From Bacteroidota bacterium (lineage in GTDB: Bacteria > Bacteroidota > Bacteroidia > B-17B0 > Aurantibacillaceae), in assembly GCA_021156365.1 (NCBI GenBank), contig JAJNDK010000004.1:62001-126000 (forward strand): DNA of 64,000 nt, read 5' to 3'. The position numbers and the translations under genes are program-made. The notes under the pieces were generated by a model. The model was not told the DNA's origin, ran no database searches, and saw nothing but the letters and a program-made list of their open reading frames with translations. Shown in pieces: positions 38,432 through 45,824 of this stretch (the stretch's first letter is position 1; each line of letters begins with the position of its first letter).

Positions 38432-40327
38432 TTGAAATCTTCTTACGATATAATTGTTGTTGGCGCCGGTCATGCCGGTTGTGAGGCAGCAGCAGCAGCG
38501 GCTAATATGGGATCCAAAGTATTATTGATCACCATGAACATGCAGACCATTGCACAAATGAGCTGTAATCCTGCCATGGGCGGAATTGCCAAGGGCCAGA
38601 TCGTTCGTGAGATAGATGCATTGGGCGGGTACTCGGGTATCATTTCCGACAAGTCTGCTATACAGTTCCGGATGCTCAACCGCAGCAAAGGACCTGCCAT
38701 GTGGAGTCCACGCACACAGAATGACCGGATGTTATTTGCATCGGAGTGGCGCTATATGCTGGAGCAAACTCCCAATGTGGATTTCTGGCAGGATATGGTG
38801 AAAGGTCTACTGATTTCTGAGGATGGAAAACGTGTGGAAGGAGTGATCAGCGGAATGGGCATCGAATTCAAAGCAAAAGCTGTGGTGCTCACCAACGGCA
38901 CTTTTCTGAACGGAGTTATACATATTGGTGAGAAACAATTTGGCGGTGGCCGTACCGGTGAAAGTGCTGCTTACGGAATTACCGAGCAATTGGTGAAACT
39001 GGGTTTCGAGAGTGGCCGTATGAAAACAGGAACTCCTCCGCGTATTGATGGCCGCTCGCTGAATTATGGTAAAATGGAAGTACAGGGAGGTGATGAAGTG
39101 GTAGATAAATTCTCCTACCTGGACAATACTTCTCCTTTTATTCCAAATGAAAAAGGTGAAGTAAAGAAGCAGATCCCCTGCCACGTAACATATACCAACC
39201 AGGATGTGCACGATATCCTGAAAACCGGTTTCGAAAAGTCGCCGATGTTTGCGGGACGGATCCAGGGATTAGGGCCACGTTATTGTCCAAGTATTGAAGA
39301 TAAGATCACGCGTTTTTCCGAAAGGGAACGTCATCAGCTTTTTGTGGAACCGGAAGGATGGAATACAGTGGAGATCTATGTGAATGGATTTTCCACTTCT
39401 CTGCCTGAAGATGTGCAACAAAAAGCATTGGAATTGATCCCGGGTTTTGAGAAAGTGAAGATGTTCCGTCCGGGATACGCGATCGAATATGACTACTTCC
39501 CTCCTACCCAGCTCAAAACCACATTGGAAACGCATCTAATTGATAACCTGTATTTTGCAGGGCAAATAAATGGAACAACCGGATATGAAGAAGCAGCTTG
39601 CCAGGGATTGATGGCAGGTATAAATGCGCACCTTAAAGTGAACGAGAAAGAAGCGTTTGTTCTGAACAGGTACGATGCATATATCGGAGTTTTGATTGAC
39701 GACCTTGTAACAAAAGGAACGGAAGAGCCCTACCGCATGTTTACATCGAGAGCTGAATACCGTTTGCTATTACGCCAGGATAATGCGGATGTTCGACTTA
39801 CTCCTCTTTCCAATAAGATTGGTTTGGCTTCTGACAAACGATTGGCTTCTGTAAAAATAAAGATCAAATCGGCAGAAGAAGTTGTTTCCTTTTTCAAAAA
39901 TACAAGTGCTGAACCTGCGGAAGTAAATCCATATTTAGAAAGTTTGGACTCTGCTCCTGTTTCTCAAAAAATTCGTTATTTCAATATTTTATCCCGGCCC
40001 AATGTTTCGATACGTGAAATGGCAAAACACTGTAAGGAGCTTTCGGTATTTGTAGCTCCTATCAAAACCGATGCTATTGATGAAGCGGAGAACCTGATCA
40101 AGTATGAAAATTATATTATAAAGGAAAAGGAGAATGCGGATAAAATGAAACGTCTGGATGATTATATTATCAGGGAAGATTTTGATTATTCTTTAATATC
40201 CAGCCTTGGAGCAGAAGCCCGTGATAAATTCAAGAAATTCCGTCCTCGTACAATTGGACAAGCGAGCCGACTAAGTGGTGTAAATCCTTCCGATATTTCC
40301 ATCCTGCTTGTGCATTTGGGTAAATAG
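38432..40327 (+). CDS. mnmG: tRNA uridine 5-carboxymethylaminomethyl modification enzyme, FAD subunit
   Basis: The 631-residue protein matches MnmG (GidA) throughout. The FAD-binding motif VVGAGHAGCEAA is at the N-terminus. CNPAMGGIAKGQIVREIDAL and GTFLNGVIHIG follow, then the second nucleotide motif GQINGTTGYEEAA, and the C-terminal MnmE-binding helical domain. With MnmE it modifies U34 of several tRNAs. The start is TTG 38432; a TATCTTTG promoter element lies at 38389-38396. In many bacteria this gene sits close to the replication origin. Here the first parS site begins at the base directly after its TAG stop, in line with that. Confidence 0.97.
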   Translation: MKSSYDIIVVGAGHAGCEAAAAAANMGSKVLLITMNMQTIAQMSCNPAMGGIAKGQIVREIDALGGYSGIISDKSAIQFRMLNRSKGPAMWSPRTQNDRMLFASEWRYMLEQTPNVDFWQDMVKGLLISEDGKRVEGVISGMGIEFKAKAVVLTNGTFLNGVIHIGEKQFGGGRTGESAAYGITEQLVKLGFESGRMKTGTPPRIDGRSLNYGKMEVQGGDEVVDKFSYLDNTSPFIPNEKGEVKKQIPCHVTYTNQDVHDILKTGFEKSPMFAGRIQGLGPRYCPSIEDKITRFSERERHQLFVEPEGWNTVEIYVNGFSTSLPEDVQQKALELIPGFEKVKMFRPGYAIEYDYFPPTQLKTTLETHLIDNLYFAGQINGTTGYEEAACQGLMAGINAHLKVNEKEAFVLNRYDAYIGVLIDDLVTKGTEEPYRMFTSRAEYRLLLRQDNADVRLTPLSNKIGLASDKRLASVKIKIKSAEEVVSFFKNTSAEPAEVNPYLESLDSAPVSQKIRYFNILSRPNVSIREMAKHCKELSVFVAPIKTDAIDEAENLIKYENYIIKEKENADKMKRLDDYIIREDFDYSLISSLGAEARDKFKKFRPRTIGQASRLSGVNPSDISILLVHLGK

Positions 40328-40343
40328 TGTTCCACGTGAAACA
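40328..40343. promoter_or_regulatory. parS site 1 (ParB-binding centromere element)
   Basis: TGTTCCACGTGAAACA matches 15 of 16 positions of the near-universal bacterial parS sequence. It begins directly after the mnmG stop codon. Confidence 0.9.
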
Positions 40344-40363
40344 TTGAAAAGCCAGTATACAAA

Positions 40364-41029
40364 TTGAAACGAAAGAAGAGAATACTAATTAGTATATTGT
40401 TTTTAGGGCTGCTTGGGATAGTTGCCTTATTATTTATAAAGAGAGGCTTTAACCCTAATCCGGAGTATACAGTTGGGCAAAAGATAGACTCTCTTAACGG
40501 CGTTTATATTTATTACAATGGTGGAGTTGGTAATATAGAAGAAAGAAACACCTCTCCTGACGGATACAATATCGGACTCAAATATCAATGTGTTGAGTTT
40601 GTAAAACGATATTATTACGAATTCTATAAGCACAAGATGCCGGATTCCTATGGCAACGCAAAGGACTTTTTTGATCCATCCCTGAAGGATGGTAGAATAA
40701 ACAAAGCGAGAAATCTCTTTCAGTTTACGAATCCAAGCGATTCTTTTCCCAGGGTTGGGGATCTTATTATAATGGATGGTCATCCCGGAAATCCCTATGG
40801 ACATGTAGCGATTATATCCAGGGTAGAAGAAAAGGGAATAGAAATTATCCAGCAGAACCCAGGACCCTTTGCTCCTTCCCGTGTCACCATACCTCTTATT
40901 TGTATTGATTGTTCAACAACAATTATTGATGAGAAAAGAGGATTAACTACTTTTAAAGGCAAATATCGAATTGCCCTGGATAGAGTTTTGGGTTGGTTAA
41001 GAAAGCAAGATCAGGCGGATAGAATATAA
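40364..41029 (+). CDS. CHAP-domain amidase/peptidase, membrane anchored
   Basis: The 221-residue protein starts at TTG 40364; the first codons encode KRKKR and then one membrane segment (about 7-25), an uncleaved anchor or signal. Residues 60-205 form a CHAP domain, with the catalytic Cys in YQCVEFVKRYY and the catalytic His in YGHVAIIS. CHAP enzymes cleave peptidoglycan cross-bridges or glutathionylspermidine-type amides. This form (QCVEFVKR, NxxxFF) resembles the latter and small cell-wall amidases. It lies between parS sites 1 and 2, 36 bases after mnmG, and may be co-transcribed with it. Confidence 0.85.
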   Translation: MKRKKRILISILFLGLLGIVALLFIKRGFNPNPEYTVGQKIDSLNGVYIYYNGGVGNIEERNTSPDGYNIGLKYQCVEFVKRYYYEFYKHKMPDSYGNAKDFFDPSLKDGRINKARNLFQFTNPSDSFPRVGDLIIMDGHPGNPYGHVAIISRVEEKGIEIIQQNPGPFAPSRVTIPLICIDCSTTIIDEKRGLTTFKGKYRIALDRVLGWLRKQDQADRI

Positions 41030-41030
41030 A

Positions 41031-41046
41031 TGTTCCACGTGAAACA
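41031..41046. promoter_or_regulatory. parS site 2
   Basis: TGTTCCACGTGAAACA, identical to site 1 (15 of 16 positions to the consensus). It begins one base after the CHAP gene stop codon. Confidence 0.9.
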
Positions 41047-41062
41047 ATTTTAAATAGTATAT

Positions 41063-41956
41063 ATGGAGACAGTACAAAAGTGTGTAGTTTGTAATTCGGA
41101 TCAGCAGGAGCTATTTCTGACCTGCGAGGACTTTACCGTATCCCATGAGAAGTTTACCATTCAGTCCTGCAAAAGTTGTGGCTTCCGCTTCACCTCTCCC
41201 CGACCGATTGCAGATGAGATCGGTCCCTACTATAAATCGGAAGAATACATTTCCCATTCCGATACAAGGAAAGGATTGATATCTAAACTGTATCATTGGA
41301 TTCGCTCTTATACACTAATTAAAAAACTGCAGCTCGTAATGTTCCATTCCGTTAAGCGGGGAACGATCCTGGACTTTGGATGCGGAACCGGGGCATTCTT
41401 ATCTGTATGCAAAAAGAACAAATGGAATGTCTTCGGCATAGAACCCGATCCGGATGCAAGGAAGATTGCAAAGGACACCAATGAAATTTCCTCCGCCTCC
41501 TCCATCCATGAATTCAATTCGAAGTTTCCGGATGAGCGTTTTGATGCTATTACTATGTGGCATGTGCTCGAACATATTCATGACCTGGAAGGATTCTTTG
41601 CTTTTGTAAACCAACGCCTGAATCCGAAAGGAGCATTGATCATTGCTGTACCAAACTGTTCTTCTTATGATGCGAAGAAGTATTCAGAGTTTTGGGCAGC
41701 TTATGATGTACCCCGACATTTATATCACTTCACACCAAAGGACATGAAAACACTCTTTGAGAAGCGGGGATACAAACAGGTAGATCTGCGCCCGATGATT
41801 TTCGATTCTTTTTATGTGTCGATGCTAAGTGAGAAGTACAAGCACGGAAAGATCAGCTATCTGAGTGCCTTCTTCACAGGTCTCCGCTCAAACATAAAGG
41901 CAAACAAAACCGGAAAGGAATTTTCCTCGCAGATATACGTTTTTAAGAAAGCATAG
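41063..41956 (+). CDS. Class I SAM-dependent methyltransferase with zinc ribbon
   Basis: The 297-residue protein opens with a zinc-ribbon-like region holding two Cys pairs, CVVC and CKSCGFRF. A class I methyltransferase domain (about 90-230) follows, with motif I ILDFGCGTGAFL, an acidic motif II in FGIEPDPDA, and MWHVLEHIHD. A C-terminal helical tail follows. Proteins with this layout methylate diverse small molecules or sugars, often in cell-surface gene clusters. The substrate cannot be inferred. It sits between parS sites 2 and 3 and is followed by a strong terminator. Confidence 0.87.
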   Translation: METVQKCVVCNSDQQELFLTCEDFTVSHEKFTIQSCKSCGFRFTSPRPIADEIGPYYKSEEYISHSDTRKGLISKLYHWIRSYTLIKKLQLVMFHSVKRGTILDFGCGTGAFLSVCKKNKWNVFGIEPDPDARKIAKDTNEISSASSIHEFNSKFPDERFDAITMWHVLEHIHDLEGFFAFVNQRLNPKGALIIAVPNCSSYDAKKYSEFWAAYDVPRHLYHFTPKDMKTLFEKRGYKQVDLRPMIFDSFYVSMLSEKYKHGKISYLSAFFTGLRSNIKANKTGKEFSSQIYVFKKA

Positions 41957-41960
41957 ATAT

Positions 41961-41976
41961 TGTTTCACGTGAAACA
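41961..41976. promoter_or_regulatory. parS site 3, perfect consensus
   Basis: TGTTTCACGTGAAACA is a perfect 16-base palindrome and matches the parS consensus at every position. It begins four bases after the methyltransferase stop codon. Confidence 0.95.
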
Positions 41977-41979
41977 TGC

Positions 41980-42012
41980 AGAGCCCGGTATAGAACCGGG
42001 CTCTTTCTTTTT
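41980..42012 (+). terminator. Rho-independent terminator after the methyltransferase gene
   Basis: AGAGCCCGGT (41980-41989) and ACCGGGCTCT (41995-42004) form a ten-pair stem with a five-base loop, followed by TTCTTTTTT. It ends rightward transcription of mnmG-CHAP-methyltransferase before the gene-free region. Confidence 0.9.
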
Positions 42013-42510
42013 TGTGACAAGTCCTCCCCTATCGATCAGGTGCTAATATGAATCAACCCTTTCTTTAGGATGTCTTTTCCCGGTTTTTTCCTGGATTCAT
42101 TCTTCTCCTTTTTATTGATTTGATCAATATGAGTTGTAGCCTAATCAGGAATACCACAAACTATATTGGGCCTTCTTTGAACAGTAAAATTCGATTGAAC
42201 GACCCATGACAGAATTTAATTACGAGCCGGCTAAACGCTATCCAAACCTTTCTCTTTTGGGAGAGTTCCACTCAGAAGAGATATGATGTCGCAGGGTTGA
42301 TTTCTTTTCAGAAAGAGTATCCGTTCCTTTTGACCCCGTATTTCTTTCGCCTATATATTTCCCTGTCCTGTAAGGAAAAAAAGTCATTTTGTGATCTCGT
42401 TTAATTCAACCTGAAAGCCGGTTTATTTCTAATCGTTCCGTGCTCTCTTTTCAATGTCTCCTCTTGTGGTAAAAGATCCTTATGGTAATTTATATTCAAC
42501 CCCCCCGATA

Positions 42511-42526
42511 TGTTTCACATGAAACA
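42511..42526. promoter_or_regulatory. parS site 4
   Basis: TGTTTCACATGAAACA, 15 of 16 to the consensus; one central base differs. Confidence 0.85.
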
Positions 42527-42619
42527 AAACCTTGCTGCCATTCCCAGGTTATTCGCTTTGACTTTAGAACAAGAAATGTTCTTCGCGGAATGCATGAGGT
42601 AAAATTCGTTAAGGACGAG

Positions 42620-42638
42620 AATTTGTGTTTCACAAATT
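42620..42638. repeat. Perfect inverted repeat in the gene-free region
   Basis: AATTTGTG (42620-42627) and CACAAATT (42631-42638) flank TTT. The right part also contains a parS-like half-site (TGTTTCAC, 42626-42633), so it may be a decayed parS or a separate protein-binding site. Confidence 0.55.
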
Positions 42639-42724
42639 AGAAAGTAGGAGGGAGTTCTTCAGGGGACTTTTGCCAGGATGCGCTGGATAGAATACTCGCT
42701 TTCCCGATCAGAACCACCAAAGAA

Positions 42725-42740
42725 TGTTTCATTCGAAACA
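42725..42740. promoter_or_regulatory. parS-like site 5, degenerate centre
   Basis: TGTTTCATTCGAAACA keeps both outer arms (GTTTC and GAAAC) but has lost the central CACGTG; 13 of 16 positions match. Binding by ParB is doubtful. Confidence 0.5.
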
Positions 42741-42938
42741 AAGTCTTATTTTGTTCTCTTCTGTTTTATGCCCCGTGGCTTTTATAGTTCTCTTCCGGGA
42801 CCTATTTGAAACAAATCCCTTTTTAGGAAGATCCACCTTTAATGAATGGAGAAACCCGTGGGAAATCATCAGGCATATGGAACAAACTCTTTTTTAGTAT
42901 TCTCTTCAGAAAGCGTGTCAAGCGAATTACCCAAAGAA

Positions 42939-42954
42939 AGTTTCACGTGGAACG
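42939..42954. promoter_or_regulatory. parS site 6
   Basis: AGTTTCACGTGGAACG matches 13 of 16 positions, and 13 of 14 in the core. In reverse orientation its core variant is the same GTTCC form as in sites 1 and 2. Confidence 0.75.
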
Positions 42955-43097
42955 AAGTCTTTGTCTGTCCTTCCATTTCAACTCTGTCTTGAAACACTCT
43001 TTCGAGTCAGGGAGAGTTTTGATGGAGGATCAGAAACTCATTTATTGAAGTTTATTTCTCAGGCATAGCACTCTGCTATTCTGAACAAATCAAAGTA

Positions 43098-43113
43098 GGT
43101 TTCACGTGGAACG
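43098..43113. promoter_or_regulatory. parS site 7
   Basis: GGTTTCACGTGGAACG has the same core as site 6: 13 of 14 core positions match the consensus. Confidence 0.75.
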
Positions 43114-43281
43114 GAATCGTATGTTTTATTGACCAAACCTGACAGCCGTGTTTTTCTTTCAGGTCCAAATGATGTAAACCTTTTCAGGAGGATTGACATT
43201 ACGCGAGCAGGAGGAAGAACAATCTTCAGCAGATAACAACTTTTTGATCCTATGCCGCATTTTCCAAAACAGACTCAAGAC

Positions 43282-43297
43282 GGTTTCACGTGAAACA
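43282..43297. promoter_or_regulatory. parS site 8
   Basis: GGTTTCACGTGAAACA has a perfect 14-base core (43283-43296) and matches 15 of 16 positions overall. Confidence 0.88.
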
Positions 43298-44507
43298 AGA
43301 TTGGCCTTGTCTATTCCTTTAATTTGGTTTTTTTTGAGAAGACCAAATAGAGGCTCAATGACCTATACTAAAAAGAGATCATGTCTTCCCGGAAGAATAT
43401 GATAAAGCAGGGAACGGGTTCCATACTTCTTTGATGCTAATCGACCCTCTGCATTTTATCCTACTGCTTTCGCTGGTACCTTTCATCTTCTTCTTAAACA
43501 CAACCGACACAAAATCCGCTTGGATCATTCTGGCTTCTTTCGAAAGACTTGTCGTAATCTATCTCCTGTTTAAATACATCCGGCTGACCAGTACGGGGGT
43601 ATAAAAACGGAGTGGCAAATGAATACCCGAATCCTGGCAGACAAAAGCAGGGGAGAGAATATCTATCGGAACAGCAAACAATACCACAAAGAAAAGAGCT
43701 GCTTTCTGTGTTTAGGAAACAAGGTCCAGACGAATTGGATAGCATGCGCAGATATCGAAGCAAAGAAATGAGAAAGATCATCTTTTGGCTCGCCTGTTTT
43801 TTATTACCCTACTGCAGTTGCTTGTTTTTCTGGTCCATTTATTTAAACAAACGGAACCAAAACAGTTGACGGTTTTCCTGTTCTTTTCTCTTGTCTACAC
43901 AGAAAACCTGTCTTCGGATTTGTTTCTGGTAGGCGTTCCATAGGTGAAGCTATTCGTTCGGGAGAAAGCAGATCCTGGAAATGGAGATTTCTGACAAAGA
44001 TGGAATTGAATACCAGGTGAGATCCGCTTATCGCCATTTACAGAAACCTGTCGGTGCCTGTATTATTTTTTATAGTGGGGGAAACTTTTGATTAGATCAG
44101 GAAGAGTACACGCTGGTTCAAAGCAATGAAAAGATAAAGTTGTTATCCTTCTGACGCCGCGAATCGTTATCGGGATAGAGATGTGGTTCCTTTTCTTCCC
44201 CGGTTCTTATCCAATGATCTTCCCCATCAAGCTACCAATCCTGAGGCATGTATTCTGAACAAATCTTTTAACGGTCTTTTGTATCTGTTCTCAGAGTAGG
44301 AAGGAAACTGTGAGTTATGATTCTCTCCTTCACTTCATTTATCATTTAATTTATGGGTCTGGCCGGAACACCACTAGGTGGAATCTGATTCTTCCAAATC
44401 TCCACTGATGCGATTTGTCGGGATCTCTTTGTACATTCTTTGAGCTCTTCATCCCGAACTGCCAGCCCATAACTCATCATCCAAAACCAGGATACAATAA
44501 ATCAAGC

Positions 44508-44536
44508 AAGGATCCATACCGATCGGGATCCTTTTC
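44508..44536 (+). terminator. Terminator-like hairpin in the gene-free region
   Basis: AAGGATCC (44508-44515) and GGATCCTT (44526-44533) form an eight-pair stem with a ten-base loop, followed by TTC. The T-tract is short, so it may be a weak terminator or a structural palindrome. If real, it implies rightward transcription through this region. Confidence 0.4.
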
Positions 44537-44728
44537 TCATAGTGTACCATACAATGCCTTGTTACGGAAAAATTGAATTTCAATTAAACCTGTGCAGAGC
44601 TCATCCTCGCTCAAGTGAAACCAAATCTTCAGGTTTACAAACCAAACCTATCCTACAACATCTTCAGATAGAACAATCTCCATTAGAGCCAATCCCCAAT
44701 CATGGAAAAAAGTAGTAGCTTCTACTGA

Positions 44729-44744
44729 AGTTTCACGTGAAACA
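44729..44744. promoter_or_regulatory. parS site 9
   Basis: AGTTTCACGTGAAACA has a perfect 14-base core (44730-44743) and matches 15 of 16 positions. It is the rightmost site and lies about 1.4 kb from site 8. Confidence 0.88.
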
Positions 44745-45073
44745 TGTCCTTTAATAATTTGGTTTATCTCATCTAACTATATTCAGTGAGCTGGGACCTG
44801 AAAATAAAATTTTGATATCTCTAAACGTTATTAACAATATAGAGGAATGAGAATTTGGATAAAGGGAATCATTGAGAATATTCAATGGACAAAAAATCAA
44901 AATCCTGGATAAATTCTCCGTTTTTCAGTTTTTCCGGGTATTTGTCTGCGGGAGATCGAAAAGCTTCTGAAAATAGCCGGAAATGCAAAATAAGCATTGT
45001 TTGAGTGGAATATGAACTCCGGAAAATGATTGATATATTAAACCCAGGATCCTTTTCTGGACTTTTATTTGTA

Positions 45074-45113
45074 TTAGTTTAATCTAACAAATATAATTGT
45101 CTTATCTAACAAA
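45074..45113 (+). promoter_or_regulatory. Candidate autoregulatory operator of the DtxR-type gene
   Basis: TTAGTTTAATCTAA (45074-45087) is a near-palindrome of the TTAG...CTAA type bound by DtxR/MntR proteins. The half-site ATCTAACAAA occurs at 45082-45091 and again at 45104-45113, exactly 22 bases apart, about two helical turns. The start codon is 52 bases further on. Autoregulation is inferred. Confidence 0.5.
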
Positions 45114-45164
45114 CAAGTCTTTACTATATATTTACTAATTTAGAGGCCTTCATACTTATCAACA

Positions 45165-45821
45165 ATGAATTCGCTCACCGAAGAAAATTACCTGAAAGCC
45201 TTGTTCAACTTGGCTATTGAGAATGGCGAGGTGAGCGTGAACGAGCTGAGCAAGCACCTGCAGATCAAAATGCCTACAGTGACCAGCATGATGAAGAAGC
45301 TGGCCGAAAAAAAGCTGGTGAGTTATGAGAGCTATAAACCGCTACGCCTTACCGAGAAGGGCAGGAGGGAGGCTGCTCTCGTGATCCGGAAACATCGCCT
45401 TACGGAGATGTTCCTGGTAGAAAAAATGGGATTTGGCTGGGAGCAGGTGCACGAAATCGCCGAACAAATAGAACATATACATTCCCCGGAATTCTTCGAA
45501 AAAATGGATGAGCTCTTAGGTTTCCCCAGGTTCGATCCGCATGGCTCGCCTATCCCCGACAAAACCGGTAAAATGGAGTGGCTCCATTACAGCAAACTAA
45601 GTGATTGTAAAATAGGCGACACTGTCAGATTAGCTGCAGTAACGCACACTTCTGAAGATTTCCTGAAATTCCTGAATGCCCGGGAACTAAAGCTAGGGTT
45701 GAAAATAAAAATAAAAACCATTGAGAGCTTTGATGGAAGCATGCTGGTAAGTTATGGAAAGCACAGCTCCGAACACCTCAGCGGGCTTGTTTGCGAACGG
45801 TTGCTGGTAGAAAAAGAATAA
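45165..45821 (+). CDS. DtxR/MntR-family metal-dependent repressor
   Basis: The 218-residue protein has the DtxR layout. A winged helix (about 1-62) contains EENYLKALFNLA and the recognition helix segment MPTVTSMMKKLAEKKLV. The metal-binding dimerisation domain (about 63-140) carries RKHRLTEMFLVEKMGF, ending in HEIAEQIEHIHS and DPHGSPIPD. A FeoA/SH3-like domain (about 150-218) completes it. The His/Glu/Cys-type ligand positions fit a Mn or Fe sensor; which metal cannot be decided here. It begins right of the parS cluster with an AT-rich promoter and candidate operator. The phosphotransferase gene follows after three bases, probably in the same transcript. Confidence 0.93.
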   Translation: MNSLTEENYLKALFNLAIENGEVSVNELSKHLQIKMPTVTSMMKKLAEKKLVSYESYKPLRLTEKGRREAALVIRKHRLTEMFLVEKMGFGWEQVHEIAEQIEHIHSPEFFEKMDELLGFPRFDPHGSPIPDKTGKMEWLHYSKLSDCKIGDTVRLAAVTHTSEDFLKFLNARELKLGLKIKIKTIESFDGSMLVSYGKHSSEHLSGLVCERLLVEKE

Positions 45822-45824
45822 GCT

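Larger units (their letters stand above)
41957..45164. other. 3.2-kb gene-free region carrying the main parS cluster
   Basis: Both strands are broken into short frames with no protein-like pattern, conserved motif or start context. The stretch holds parS site 3 and a terminator at its left end, then sites 4-9, one perfect hairpin (42620-42638) and one terminator-like hairpin (44508-44536). The last 100 bases are the promoter region of the DtxR-type gene. No tRNA, rRNA or mobile element was recognised, nor a cluster of DnaA boxes. It could be a centromere/origin region, a decayed gene region, or the template of unknown RNAs. Confidence 0.8.

Noticed and set aside
42842-44037. Several open frames of 60-95 codons in the gene-free region
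   Set aside because: They overlap each other on both strands, have no conserved motif or signal, and are interrupted by parS sites.
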